Made by a program: the position numbers and the translations under genes. This document shows positions 8,543 through 20,064 of a DNA stretch of 64,000 bases, piece by piece (the first letter of the stretch is position 1; each line of letters begins with the position of its first letter). The notes under the pieces are model-generated. The model saw only the letters and a list, made by a program, of their open reading frames with translations. It ran no database searches and had not been told where the DNA came from. Origin of the DNA: Aestuariibaculum marinum (lineage in GTDB: Bacteria; Bacteroidota; Bacteroidia; Flavobacteriales; Flavobacteriaceae); contig NZ_JACVXD010000001.1 in assembly GCF_014596975.1 (NCBI RefSeq), positions 135,273 to 199,272 on the forward strand, written 5' to 3'.

Positions 8543-10984
8543 TTATTGTATTTCGTTTTCTAAATGGTTATCCAAAGCTGTTAAATCTGGTATTAAAACC
8601 TGTCTGGCTTTACTACCTTCAAACGGACCAACAATACCTGCGGCTTCCAATTGATCGATTAAACGCCCCGCTCTGTTGTAACCTAATTTTAATTTTCGTT
8701 GTAATAAAGATGCCGACCCTTGTTGTGCTGTAACGATAACAATTGCTGCATCTTTAAAAAGTTTATCTCGATCTGATATGTCTACATCAAGACTTGTGCC
8801 ACTTTCTTCACCAACAAATTCAGGTAACATATAGGCTTCAGGGTAAGCTTTTTGTGATCCGATAAAGTCGGTTATTCTTTCTACTTCCGGGGTGTCAACA
8901 AAAGCACATTGCACACGAATTAAATCATTTCCTTGGGTGTAAAGCATATCTCCACGACCAATAAGCTGATCAGCTCCTGCGCCATCTAAAATAGTTCTGG
9001 AGTCAATTTTAGAGGTTACCCTAAAGGCAATACGCGCCGGGAAGTTTGCTTTAATGATACCAGTAATAACGTTAACCGACGGACGTTGGGTTGCGATAAT
9101 TAAATGGATTCCAATAGCACGTGCCAACTGGGCTAAACGCGCAATAGGAGTTTCTACTTCCTTACCAGCCGTCATAATTAAATCAGCAAACTCATCAACG
9201 ACCAAAACAATATATGGTAAGAACTGATGCCCGTCATTAGGGTTTAATTTACGCGCTTTAAATTTGGCATTATATTCAGCAATGTTTCTACACATGGCAG
9301 ACTTAAGCAATTCATAGCGATTGTCCATTTCAATACACAAAGAGTTTAATGTATTAATCACTTTAGTATTGTCTGTAATAATGGCATCTTCACTGTCAGG
9401 TAATTTTGCCAGATAGTGTCGCTCTATCTTATTGAATAAAGTCAACTCTACTTTTTTCGGATCGACCAAAACGAATTTTACTTCGGCAGGGTGTTTTTTG
9501 TATAATAAGGATGTTAAAACTGCATTTAATCCAACCGATTTACCTTGTCCCGTAGCACCAGCCATAAGCATGTGAGGCATTTTAGCAAGATCGACAACAA
9601 AAGTTTCATTGCTAATGGTTTTACCCAAAGCAATTGGTAATTGCATATCGGAACTCTGGAACTTTTTAGAGGCAATAACCGAACGCATCGATACGATGGT
9701 TGAATTTTTGTTTGGTACCTCGATACCGATTGTACCTTTCCCTGGAATAGGTGCGATTATACGAATACCTAATGCGGAAAGCGATAGGGCAATATCGTCT
9801 TCTAAGTTTTTAATTTTTGAAATACGAATACCAGCCTCAGGGACAATTTCATAAAGCGTAACGGTTGGTCCGATGGTTGCTTTAATATTCGAAATCCCAA
9901 TATTGTAGTTTTTTAGGGTGTCTACAATTCGGTTTTTATTTTCTTCTAACTCCTCCTGATTGATGGTAATGCCTTCGGAATCGTATTTTTTAAGTAAATC
10001 TAGTGTAGGAAATTGGTATTTCGCTAATTCAAGAGTTGGATCGAACTGCCCGAAATCGGCAACCAGTTTATCTGAAAGATTATCGGTTTCCGATTGTTCT
10101 TCTGCAACTTGTTCTACTTCTATATCTAAATCTTCTTCAATTTCTTCCTCAGCTATATTGACTTCAAGAGATGTGCTGTTTAAAACTGGTTTTTCTTCAG
10201 CTTCAACAGTGTTTAATGTTACACTATCACCAAGAATATCATCATCAATGTTGTCTTCAACAGGTACATTAATACTCTCTTTTTCTTTAATATCGAAAGC
10301 CGATTTAAAAGCTTCGGCTTCATCTGTTAGGTTATTGTCTACACCAACAACAATATCTTCGTTGGCGGTTGTAAATTCATCTTTAATATCTTTTTTCGCC
10401 GAATAAAATACGTTTGCAAAATTTTGGAACGTTAGTCGGAATCGGATGGCTAAATAAGTAATTACGCCAAATAATAATAAAAGAGATACGCCTATTTTAC
10501 CAATATAATCCTGTAAATACGAATTAACTTCATAACCAATAGTACCGCCAAGGATATCTGTTTTAGCTCCAAAAAAACCGAAAAAAACCGAAAGCCAAAT
10601 AATGATTAAGGTGCCCCAAAACCAATGCTTTCTCAATTTGGTTTTATTGCTTTCGGTTAAAATATATACTCCAGATAAGCAACAAAGCCCCGAAAAAATA
10701 AATGAAGCAATACCAAAACCACGTTGAATGAATAAATCACTTAGCCACGCACCGGTTTTGCTCAACCAGTTTTTAGGTTTTACCTCTCTGGAAGCGAAAT
10801 CAGAAAGGGTACTTTGGTCCGCTTCACCAGTAAATAGAAAAGATACAAATGCAATACAAAGTACGATACCGAAAATAACCAAAAAGCTTCCGAAAACCAG
10901 TTTTTGTTGGCTTGATAATTGAAAGCTAGGTAGTTTAAATTTTTTATTGGTAGAGGTTTTAGTTTTGGTTTTTTTCTTCGCCAT
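8543..10984 (-). CDS. ftsK: DNA translocase FtsK
   Basis: The 813-residue protein has the FtsK/SpoIIIE plan. Residues about 1-190 carry a basic leader and four membrane helices. An acidic, low-complexity linker covers about 205-330. The motor follows, with Walker A GATGQGKSVGLN at about 490 and Walker B VLVVDEFADL at about 610. A C-terminal gamma winged helix (QRKLKLGYNRAGRLIDQLE) reads the polar DNA signals. It acts at the septum, pumping chromosome ends apart and helping dimer resolution. Length is typical of Bacteroidota FtsK, which has a short linker. It lies in the tpx-dgkA-ftsK-lolA operon, with 64 bp separating it from dgkA. Confidence 0.96.
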   Translation of the reverse strand: MAKKKTKTKTSTNKKFKLPSFQLSSQQKLVFGSFLVIFGIVLCIAFVSFLFTGEADQSTLSDFASREVKPKNWLSKTGAWLSDLFIQRGFGIASFIFSGLCCLSGVYILTESNKTKLRKHWFWGTLIIIWLSVFFGFFGAKTDILGGTIGYEVNSYLQDYIGKIGVSLLLLFGVITYLAIRFRLTFQNFANVFYSAKKDIKDEFTTANEDIVVGVDNNLTDEAEAFKSAFDIKEKESINVPVEDNIDDDILGDSVTLNTVEAEEKPVLNSTSLEVNIAEEEIEEDLDIEVEQVAEEQSETDNLSDKLVADFGQFDPTLELAKYQFPTLDLLKKYDSEGITINQEELEENKNRIVDTLKNYNIGISNIKATIGPTVTLYEIVPEAGIRISKIKNLEDDIALSLSALGIRIIAPIPGKGTIGIEVPNKNSTIVSMRSVIASKKFQSSDMQLPIALGKTISNETFVVDLAKMPHMLMAGATGQGKSVGLNAVLTSLLYKKHPAEVKFVLVDPKKVELTLFNKIERHYLAKLPDSEDAIITDNTKVINTLNSLCIEMDNRYELLKSAMCRNIAEYNAKFKARKLNPNDGHQFLPYIVLVVDEFADLIMTAGKEVETPIARLAQLARAIGIHLIIATQRPSVNVITGIIKANFPARIAFRVTSKIDSRTILDGAGADQLIGRGDMLYTQGNDLIRVQCAFVDTPEVERITDFIGSQKAYPEAYMLPEFVGEESGTSLDVDISDRDKLFKDAAIVIVTAQQGSASLLQRKLKLGYNRAGRLIDQLEAAGIVGPFEGSKARQVLIPDLTALDNHLENEIQ

Positions 10985-11048
10985 TCATGCACGTTTAGGT
11001 TAAAACAAAAATACAAATTACTAACGTTTATCCTAACGATATATTATT

Positions 11049-11417
11049 TTAAAAAATCTTAGGGAGATATATTATGAATCCTATAATTGAGGCGAAAACA
11101 GAAGCTATAAAAACAGCTCCAGCAGCTATATCTTTAATATAACCTATTTTATGATGATGTTCTGGGTGAACAAAGTTGGCAATTTCTTCGATAGCGGTAT
11201 TAATACCTTCAATACTCATTACTAAACCAATAGCAAACAATTGCAAAATCCATTCGGTAGGAGAGATATTAAAAAAGAATCCTGCTGCACAAACACATAA
11301 AGCGATTACAAACTGAATTTTTATACTGGCTTCTTTCTTTAAAAGCAGGACAGCACCTTTAAAAGCATAGCCAACACTTTTTAACCGGTTAATGAAGAAG
11401 GATTCTTTTTTTGTCAC
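11049..11417 (-). CDS. dgkA: Diacylglycerol/undecaprenol kinase
   Basis: This 122-residue inner-membrane protein has the DgkA signature EGINTAIEEIANFV and the following KDIAAGAV, which form the lipid and ATP site at the membrane face. Three membrane helices are visible. In Gram-positive bacteria close relatives phosphorylate undecaprenol; in enterobacteria they phosphorylate diacylglycerol. Which lipid is used here is not decided by sequence. It lies 16 bp after tpx on the same strand. Confidence 0.92.
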   Translation of the reverse strand: MTKKESFFINRLKSVGYAFKGAVLLLKKEASIKIQFVIALCVCAAGFFFNISPTEWILQLFAIGLVMSIEGINTAIEEIANFVHPEHHHKIGYIKDIAAGAVFIASVFASIIGFIIYLPKIF

Positions 11418-11433
11418 GTAAATATGTGGGATG

Positions 11434-11934
11434 TTATTTTAAAGCTTCTAAAGCAGCTTGATAATTAGGCTCATCAACAATTTCAGGTACCTGTTCTGTG
11501 TAGACCACATTTCCTGTTTCGTCTAAAACCACAACACATCTGGAGTGTAAAGTTTCTAAAGGACCATCGGTAAAGTCTAAACCGTAAGTTTTACCAAAGC
11601 TTCCGTCTTTATAGTCCGATAGGTTAATCACATTATCCAAACCTTCAGCACCACAAAAACGTGCCATAGCAAAAGGTAAATCATGAGAAATACAAAGCAC
11701 TTTAGTGTTCTCCAGAGTACTAGCTTCTTTGTTAAATGCTCTTACCGAGGCAGCACAAGTTCCTGTATCTACACTAGGGAAAATATTTAAAACCACTTTG
11801 CTTCCAGAAAAATCACTTAAGCTAACGGTTTCTAAATCGGTATTAGTTAATTTAAAGTCAGGTGCTTTTGTTCCTGTTTTTGGAAGTTCACCCGAAGTAT
11901 GTATTGCATTTCCTTTTAACGTTACTGTTGCCAT
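11434..11934 (-). CDS. tpx: Thiol peroxidase Tpx
   Basis: The 166-residue peroxiredoxin reduces peroxides with thioredoxin as electron donor. The peroxidatic cysteine is in DTGTCAASVRAFN and the resolving cysteine in RFCGAEGLDNV, the spacing expected for atypical two-Cys Tpx enzymes. There is no signal peptide. It is the first gene of the minus-strand operon running to ribB, and it faces katG across a 280-bp control region. Confidence 0.96.
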   Translation of the reverse strand: MATVTLKGNAIHTSGELPKTGTKAPDFKLTNTDLETVSLSDFSGSKVVLNIFPSVDTGTCAASVRAFNKEASTLENTKVLCISHDLPFAMARFCGAEGLDNVINLSDYKDGSFGKTYGLDFTDGPLETLHSRCVVVLDETGNVVYTEQVPEIVDEPNYQAALEALK

Positions 11935-14389
<2,455 letters not shown>

Positions 14390-14417
14390 TTGAATCACAC
14401 TTTCTAAATGTAAATAG

Positions 14418-14446
14418 AAAATCCACTTTCATCGAAAGTGGATTTT
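14418..14446 (+). terminator. katG terminator
   Basis: A 13-bp perfect stem, AAAATCCACTTTC with its complement, encloses an ATC loop and is followed by a T-rich run. Confidence 0.92.
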
Positions 14447-14475
14447 TGTTTTTTATATAGTTTTGGTTAATTTTT

Positions 14476-15144
14476 TTAAATATTAAAGCTATAATTAAAA
14501 ATTAGATTTAAAGAATTAGATTTTGTGTCATCAAAATTTGGATTACTACCATTATCCATATCTGTAATCCTGAAATTTTCTCTTATTTCTAAAGAGATGT
14601 AATCGTTATTATTCATTTTAAATCCATATCCAAAACCCAAAACAAGATTATAACTTGCTTTTCTAAAGTTATTATTAAAATCTAAATCACTTTCGCTACC
14701 GTCATCAATATTTTTAATATTCAATAAATAATCTAACGAAGATCCTCCACTAAAGAAGAAATCATAGCTAAAACCAAAATGATACTTAAACATGATAGGA
14801 ATAGAAATACTCTCAATTCTGGTTTTAAATTTAAACTTTTCGGCAGGTTTAGGAGTTTCACCAATAGGTGTTCCTATTACAGTATAAGAATTTTTTTAGT
14901 AATAGAAAAAAGAAGATTTTCTGTCATAATTAATGTTTAGTGCAAGTGACATATTATTTTTTAATTTATATCCAGACGACAAGCCAACCAATAAATCGAT
15001 GTTATATTTATACTTTTTGAAAAAGTAAGTACTTGTAAATTTGGAATGTGTCACTCCAGAGTTAAGTCCGATAGAAAATTTTTCCTGACTATTCGAGTAA
15101 TAAAAAAAAGTGAAAAAAACTAAGGTTAGAAGTTTGTTCTTCAT
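14476..15144 (-). pseudogene. Outer-membrane beta-barrel protein gene with one in-frame TAA
   Basis: The reading frame from ATG 15144 to 14476 is continuous except for TAA at 14896-14898 (codon 83). The two flanking pieces are in the same frame, so a single nonsense change rather than a frameshift breaks it. The first piece has a signal peptide (FFTFFYYSNSQ) and barrel strands (FSIGLNSGVTHSKF). The second continues barrel strands and ends in LNLIFNYSFNI, the aromatic C-terminal strand expected for insertion into the outer membrane. An intact product would have about 222 residues. The rest of the frame looks undecayed, so the mutation is recent, is a sequencing error, or is read through. Confidence 0.75.
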
Positions 15145-15271
15145 TAAATTTTGAGGCGTTTAAGCTTAAGTTTTTTTGATTAACACTATTTCATGTGTTT
15201 GTGTGATAAAAAAGTTACAATTATATGAATAAATAGAAGGGAATTCCTAATTTTTTTCTGTTTAGATAAAC

Positions 15272-15310
15272 AAAAAAGAGTCTCCTAATAACAAAAGGAA
15301 ACTCTTTTTT
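15272..15310 (-). terminator. Terminator of the decarboxylase gene
   Basis: On the minus strand AAAAAAGAGTTTCCT pairs with AGGAGACTCTTTTTT (one G-U) and ends in a T run. It lies about 40 bases past the decarboxylase stop. Confidence 0.85.
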
Positions 15311-15348
15311 TATGAGATAATTTAGCTTGGCTCTTGGTTTACATAAGG

Positions 15349-16470
15349 TTACACTAAAACAGGTTCGGTTTTCTTTTCCCTAATTAAATCTTCAACAAAC
15401 GCATCAATATGCTGTTTAGTAACGTTAGGCATGCAAATGAGATGGGTTACATCGTCTTCAGTGGCTAATTGCCATTTGTCCTTGAGGGCTTCTGAAGTTT
15501 TTGGTAATACCACTGTAATCGACCCGCCGTTACTCCAGGCTTTAATACCGTGTTCGCACAATCTGGTCTTACAATATTCAGCGACTTCTAAGCTATGCTT
15601 GTAACGTGCTTTTAATCCGTCGACTCCCATATGTTTAATGGCATACCACAGGAATAAAACACTATGTCCATTTCTTGAGCCAGTAATAGTGGTATCTAAA
15701 GAGCCGATATAACTTACGCCTTTTGAGACACGATCTCTAAGTGAACGTTTGGTGATAACTACACCACACGGAATAGGAGAGCCAATAAATTTATGACCGC
15801 TTATTGAAATACTATCGGCGCCATCGGTAATATCATAAGGAATTCTGTCATTTAAAAATGCACCGTAAGTTCCAGATAATGCACCATCGCAGTGAATATA
15901 ATGATCTTGAATGGCTAATTTTCTTAAAATGCCTTTTATTTTAGAAATATCATCTTTAGCCTCTTTCATTGTGGTTCCAAAATTCGATAAGATGATAGCT
16001 GGTTTATGTCGATTATACTGAAGCGTGTTCTGTAAATCTTCATAATCTATTTCACCATTTTCCTGCGAACGAATTACAATACCTGGAATGTTAAGTAAAT
16101 GGATATTTTTCTTAACGCTGTAATGTGTTGATTCAGAATAGTAGACCATAGCTTTTGGGTACAACTCACGAGCAATGTATAATCCATAAAGGTTACTTTC
16201 CGAACCTCCATTGGTAATATAACCCCAATAATCATTAGCGTTAGCTCTGAATAAATCAGCAAAAAACTCGATAACCTCACGTTCCATCTCATGGGTTTGT
16301 ACTTTATAAGTGCTATTAATAAAGGGGTCGCCCACATTGTTTATCGGGTATTTTAAGAATTCGAATAATGGTGCATAATCAAAGTCTTTGGAAATGGGAT
16401 ATCCTAAAAACAAGTTGCTGGCTTTTTTTATGTTTTTTAAAGTGTGTTGTAGTTGGGCTTGTATATTCAT
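15349..16470 (-). CDS. Histidine-decarboxylase-like PLP enzyme (group II)
   Basis: The 373-residue protein is a PLP-dependent amino-acid decarboxylase. SISGHKFIGSP holds the Schiff-base Lys227, STHYS holds the ring-stacking His116, and HCDGALSG holds Asp195. Overall form and length fit the bacterial/plant histidine-serine decarboxylase branch, so the product would be histamine or ethanolamine. Sequence alone does not settle the substrate. It is divergent from an Lrp/AsnC regulator, with paired promoters between, which suggests control by an amino acid. Confidence 0.82.
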   Translation of the reverse strand: MNIQAQLQHTLKNIKKASNLFLGYPISKDFDYAPLFEFLKYPINNVGDPFINSTYKVQTHEMEREVIEFFADLFRANANDYWGYITNGGSESNLYGLYIARELYPKAMVYYSESTHYSVKKNIHLLNIPGIVIRSQENGEIDYEDLQNTLQYNRHKPAIILSNFGTTMKEAKDDISKIKGILRKLAIQDHYIHCDGALSGTYGAFLNDRIPYDITDGADSISISGHKFIGSPIPCGVVITKRSLRDRVSKGVSYIGSLDTTITGSRNGHSVLFLWYAIKHMGVDGLKARYKHSLEVAEYCKTRLCEHGIKAWSNGGSITVVLPKTSEALKDKWQLATEDDVTHLICMPNVTKQHIDAFVEDLIREKKTEPVLV

Positions 16471-16518
16471 GTGTTATGATGTCTTTGTTTTGTTTATTTT
16501 TAAAGAATTTAAACACTT

Positions 16519-16526
16519 CAAAATTA
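16519..16526 (-). promoter_or_regulatory. -7 box of the decarboxylase gene
   Basis: Read on the minus strand, TAATTTTG matches TAnnTTTG and lies about 49 bases upstream of ATG 16470. Confidence 0.5.
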
Positions 16527-16586
16527 AATTTTATAATTATATATTTTTGTTAATGTAATTTATTTAGAAAATAAATCTTTATATGT

Positions 16587-16594
16587 TATTTTTG
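16587..16594 (+). promoter_or_regulatory. -7 box of the first lrp gene
   Basis: TATTTTTG matches TAnnTTTG about 60 bases before ATG 16654. A second identical octamer lies about 45 bases further upstream (16542-16549). Confidence 0.5.
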
Positions 16595-16653
16595 TAGACG
16601 GTTTGTATTGATTTGGTGTAAAGCATTGATGAAATTTAGAAATATAATCTACA

Positions 16654-17106
16654 ATGGATAAAATAGATAAAAGCATACTGAAACAACTTCAGATTAACGC
16701 GAAGCAAAATATTAAGGAAATTGCAGGTAAAGTTGGACTAAGTGTAACACCTACTTATGAGCGCGTAAAGAAGTTGGAGCAGGCTAAGATTATTAAATCT
16801 TATGTAGCCCTACTGGATAGAGAGGTAATAGGGAAGAAGTTTGTAGCGTATTGTCAGATTACGTTAATCAGACATCATAAGGGTTTGATAAATGATTTTA
16901 AAACATACACCCTAAATTTTCCTGAGATTATGGAATGCCATCACATCTCGGGAAATTTCGACTTTTTATTAAAGATTGTCGTTGATGATATCACCCAATA
17001 TCAACAATTTATTACAGACAAGTTGTCGCTGTTAGATAGTATATCGACCATTAACAGTTCGTTTGTTATGGAGTCGGTTAAAGATACTACCGTTTACGAA
17101 TTGTAG
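16654..17106 (+). CDS. Lrp/AsnC-family regulator (paired with the decarboxylase)
   Basis: The 150-residue protein has an N-terminal helix-turn-helix (IKEIAGKVGLSVTPTYERVK, residues about 20-40) and a C-terminal RAM/AsnC ligand domain with ECHHISGNFDFLLKI. Lrp-type proteins form octamers and respond to amino acids. Its position opposite the decarboxylase gene makes that gene the likely target. It is clearly a paralogue of the regulator at 28758-29219: both share KKLE, KYVAL/SYVAL, ECHHISG and FVM/FVI stretches. It ends 5 bp before the convergent CDF gene. Confidence 0.93.
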   Translation: MDKIDKSILKQLQINAKQNIKEIAGKVGLSVTPTYERVKKLEQAKIIKSYVALLDREVIGKKFVAYCQITLIRHHKGLINDFKTYTLNFPEIMECHHISGNFDFLLKIVVDDITQYQQFITDKLSLLDSISTINSSFVMESVKDTTVYEL

Positions 17107-17111
17107 AGGGG

Positions 17112-17906
17112 TTATTTACTTAGTTTTAAAATTCTGAAGGCGCCTTGAACTACTAAAATAAAAACTATAGTACCAATAATTAAATCGGGTTTACTTGAAT
17201 GCAACCAATTTACTAAAAGTCCCGCTACAATAACTCCAAGGTTAATGATAACATCGTTAGATGTAAAAATCATACTGGCCTTCATGTGAACTTCTTCTTT
17301 ACTTTTCGATTTTTGTAAAATATAAAGGCATATACCATTTGCGATAAGCGCAAAAAATGACACTGTAATCATAGTCGAGAAATTTGGGAGTTGTTCTGCT
17401 CCAAAAAATCGTCGAAGGACTTCTATAAAGCCAATTAAGGCAAGGGTAATCTGAAAATAACCTGCAATTTTAGCAATGCGTTTTTTTCTAATGATGGTAC
17501 CTCCAACAGCAAATAAACTAATGCCGTAAACAAAACTATCAGCGAGCATATCTAAACTGTCAGCAACTAGGCCCATGGATTTTGAAAATATGCCGGTCGT
17601 CATTTCAATAAGAAAGAATCCGAAATTAATGGCAAGAACTGCCCATAGAAGTTTTTTTTGGTTGCTTTGCTCTTCAAAATGAACTTCCTCTGTTATTTCT
17701 GATGACAATCTCTGACTTCCTAAATTTAGCTCCTTTAAGGCTGAATCGATGGCTTCTGGTGATTCTGAGTGAAAAACAAATAATTTTCGGTTGGGTATAT
17801 CGAAATCTAAATGGTTTATATTGCTAAGACCTTCCAGTTTCATTCTAATCAGGTTTTCTTCAGAAGGGCAATCCATTTTAGTAATTTCAAAAGTGGTTTT
17901 GTTCAT
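17112..17906 (-). CDS. Cation diffusion facilitator with N-terminal HMA-like domain
   Basis: With the ATG at 17906 the protein has 264 residues. Residues 1-75 resemble a heavy-metal-associated domain (TKMDCPSEENLIRMKL), but the usual CxxC is reduced to one cysteine. The transporter part has about five or six helices. SLDMLADSF (helix 2) and SNDVIINLG (helix 5) place the Asp/Asn residues that bind the metal in CDF pumps. No long cytosolic C-terminal domain follows. The metal is unknown. A longer start at 17939 is rejected because a -7 promoter box overlaps it. Confidence 0.85.
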   Translation of the reverse strand: MNKTTFEITKMDCPSEENLIRMKLEGLSNINHLDFDIPNRKLFVFHSESPEAIDSALKELNLGSQRLSSEITEEVHFEEQSNQKKLLWAVLAINFGFFLIEMTTGIFSKSMGLVADSLDMLADSFVYGISLFAVGGTIIRKKRIAKIAGYFQITLALIGFIEVLRRFFGAEQLPNFSTMITVSFFALIANGICLYILQKSKSKEEVHMKASMIFTSNDVIINLGVIVAGLLVNWLHSSKPDLIIGTIVFILVVQGAFRILKLSK

Positions 17907-17936
17907 CTTAAAAAGTTCGGTTTTCAATACTAGTAA

Positions 17937-17944
17937 CAAATTTA
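17937..17944 (-). promoter_or_regulatory. -7 box that fixes the CDF start
   Basis: On the minus strand TAAATTTG matches TAnnTTTG. It lies about 30 bases before ATG 17906 and would make the upstream ATG at 17939 untranscribed. Confidence 0.55.
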
Positions 17945-17947
17945 AAT

Positions 17948-17980
17948 AAAACGGTTTAGATCTATTGTCTAAACCGTTTT
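17948..17980 (-). terminator. Terminator after the DoxDA gene
   Basis: A 13-bp perfect stem AAAACGGTTTAGA with its complement and a seven-base loop, followed on the minus strand by T-rich sequence. It lies just past the DoxDA stop. Confidence 0.88.
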
Positions 17981-17993
17981 GAACTTATGATCT

Positions 17994-19013
17994 TTAAGGA
18001 ATAACGATGTTATGTTCCCAATAAAGTCCACTAATATCGGTGATTTTTAGCGTGTATTTGCCTTTAGACAGGTGTGTTAAATCCGGACTTTTAAACGTTA
18101 ATTTAGCTTTGGCTCCCAAAGGAATAACCAAACTATGCATTCCGGGTTCAATTTTGGTAATGTAATAGTTTCGAATGTTTTCGTTTGATAATGCAGACAA
18201 ATCATCTTGATTGTATTTCAAAACACGTTGATCTTTATCGTTAAACAACTCAATTGCAATAGTCCATGAACCATAAACATCGACACCTTCCGTTCTAAAA
18301 ACATCAAACGAAAGTGTGTTATTTTGTATTGTTCCGTTGGTAATCTCTAGTTTTGGTTTTACAGATTTGTTATGAAGTGTACCCCATAAACCACCGTGAA
18401 ATATTTGATTGGTTGATAGCGTAATTCCTAGAATAACTAAAGAACCAATCAAAACCAATTTAGAAAACCTATGGGTTTTGATTGGCAACTCACCGGAGCC
18501 TAGCCATCTAAACCAATTCTTTGTTGTAAAGGTGTATTTCCTTTTGGAGAAATAATTATCTAGAGAATACGTACTACTACCACTTAAGAATAGAACAAAT
18601 CCGATAGCGATACCAAGTACGCCAATTTGCCATTCATCTAAACATGTCGTGCCAATCCAGCCAGATCCTAAAAGTATACCCATGGCTAAGCCAAAAACTC
18701 CAATACTTGATAAGCGCGTAAAGAAGCCCAACATAATAAAAAGGCCGACAACCCCTTCAATAATGGTAAATAAAACCATGTTCCACCAAAGGATATCTGG
18801 GTTTTCAACCATATATTGAATTAGCGGTTTTATACCTAAAGCATTTGGGAGAAAGTGATTAAACTTTTCACCGATATAACTGGCGGTGTCCGGATCTAAT
18901 TTATTAGTTAAAATAGTACGTCTCCAGAAAGCCGAAAAATAGGTCCAACCAACAACCAGCCTTAAAGCAAGTGTTAAAAGTCCTGCATCGTTTTTTATTT
19001 TATATGTATTCAT
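17994..19013 (-). CDS. DoxD-DoxA fusion (thiosulfate:quinone oxidoreductase-like)
   Basis: The 339-residue protein joins a membrane DoxD-like half to a DoxA-like half. Residues about 10-160 hold four or more helices (LALRLVVGWTYFSAFWRR, then two Gly-rich helices). After a membrane segment near 190-210, residues about 225-339 form an exported beta-rich domain ending in SGLYWEHNIVIP. In the archaeon Acidianus, DoxD and DoxA oxidise thiosulfate and pass electrons to quinone. It lies 14 bp after the DsrE-like gene, so a sulfur function is plausible, though DoxX/DoxD relatives have varied roles. Confidence 0.75.
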   Translation of the reverse strand: MNTYKIKNDAGLLTLALRLVVGWTYFSAFWRRTILTNKLDPDTASYIGEKFNHFLPNALGIKPLIQYMVENPDILWWNMVLFTIIEGVVGLFIMLGFFTRLSSIGVFGLAMGILLGSGWIGTTCLDEWQIGVLGIAIGFVLFLSGSSTYSLDNYFSKRKYTFTTKNWFRWLGSGELPIKTHRFSKLVLIGSLVILGITLSTNQIFHGGLWGTLHNKSVKPKLEITNGTIQNNTLSFDVFRTEGVDVYGSWTIAIELFNDKDQRVLKYNQDDLSALSNENIRNYYITKIEPGMHSLVIPLGAKAKLTFKSPDLTHLSKGKYTLKITDISGLYWEHNIVIP

Positions 19014-19027
19014 TTTAAGTGTGGTTA

Positions 19028-19450
19028 TTAAATGGTTAGAGTTATAAATCCTTGTTTTTTCATCTGTAATGCGTAGAGTATACCATTGTCAATAACCTTG
19101 ATGTTTTCTGGTAGATTATCAGGGGTAACGTTAAATTTCTTCAGACTCAGGCCACAAACAAATATTTTAATAGGTGCTGATTTACTATCCTCAAGAAGTT
19201 GGTTAAAGAAGGCACTGCCAGGGATATCCCGAACCGTTTTTCCGCAGAACACGACATGTAATTCACCATGATTTTTTGGGTCTTCTTCAGCTAAAGCATG
19301 AGCCGTAATAGTTATGGGTTTAAGTTGTTGAATGTTTTTAGAAAGAATGAAGTAATTATGCTTTTCAGGGTTAACGTGCTGTGCATGTAATGTTATTGTG
19401 CTCAACAACACCAAGCCCAAAATTGTAATGTAATGTATTGGGGTTTTCAT
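19028..19450 (-). CDS. Exported DsrE-family protein
   Basis: The 140-residue protein starts with a signal peptide (LGLVLLSTITLHAQ) and continues as a DsrE/YchN-like alpha-beta domain: HVVFCGKTVRD, then IKIFVCGLSLKKFNV with the conserved cysteine position, then IKVIDNGILYALQMKKQG. DsrE proteins carry sulfane sulfur or act in sulfur relay. An exported version next to a DoxDA gene suggests handling of periplasmic sulfur compounds. This is inference from context. Confidence 0.75.
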   Translation of the reverse strand: MKTPIHYITILGLVLLSTITLHAQHVNPEKHNYFILSKNIQQLKPITITAHALAEEDPKNHGELHVVFCGKTVRDIPGSAFFNQLLEDSKSAPIKIFVCGLSLKKFNVTPDNLPENIKVIDNGILYALQMKKQGFITLTI

Positions 19451-19625
19451 AATGTTTAAATGTTAAATATTAAATACAACAAAGCCTTTTAATCAAGTAA
19501 TACGCGCGGAAGTTTACTGCCATTTTTACCTGATTGTAAACGATATTAGAGTTGTATTTTGAAAAATTGTTATAATGCTATTTCAGTGAATGAATAACAA
19601 AATGTAAGAAGTAGCGGTGCTGTTA

Positions 19626-20000
19626 TTACAGGTAGTCTTTAAAATTCTGGTATAGAATGTAAAAGGGTATTGACGAAACTGTATGGGCGCCATAGCTTTC
19701 AGGAAGCAAACAAGATCGCTTAACCGCTAAAGTATTAAACGAAAAATCAAGATAATTTAGAACACCAAAAACATTTGAAACTGTATTATTTTCAAGGTCT
19801 AAGTGTTTTAATGAAAGTTCGAAATCACTACAGCTTTCACTAAAAGTGGTTTTATTCTTATTAGAGATTTCAGTCTGAGGAACCCCTAATTCATCTTGAA
19901 TGAAGTTTCTAACCTTGCACGGTGAAAGCACCAATGCCAGGGTTAGCCCCAGTAATGCAAGTGCTTTAGATATGGTTTTTAGGTTAGATTTTTCGAGCAT
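19626..20000 (-). CDS. Unknown small membrane-anchored protein
   Basis: The 124-residue protein has one hydrophobic N-terminal segment (ALALLGLTLALVLSPCKV) and then a mixed, soluble part with four more cysteines or near-cysteine positions. The segment SPCKVRNFIQDELGV is familiar to me from short Bacteroidota proteins near metal or envelope genes, but I cannot name a family. Lies 175 bp upstream of the dsrE gene on the same strand. Function unknown. Confidence 0.6.
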   Translation of the reverse strand: MLEKSNLKTISKALALLGLTLALVLSPCKVRNFIQDELGVPQTEISNKNKTTFSESCSDFELSLKHLDLENNTVSNVFGVLNYLDFSFNTLAVKRSCLLPESYGAHTVSSIPFYILYQNFKDYL

Positions 20001-20064
20001 AAAAACAAATATATAAAAAGCATTAGGCTTACTATGTTATAGTTTTCTTAATAAATACTAAGAA

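Noticed and set aside
10780..11016. Minus-strand frame at the ftsK start
   Set aside because: It overlaps the clear ftsK reading frame; shadow of a real gene.
17907..17939. Longer CDF start at 17939
   Set aside because: A -7 promoter box at 17937-17944 overlaps that ATG, and the extra 11 residues do not fit the domain.
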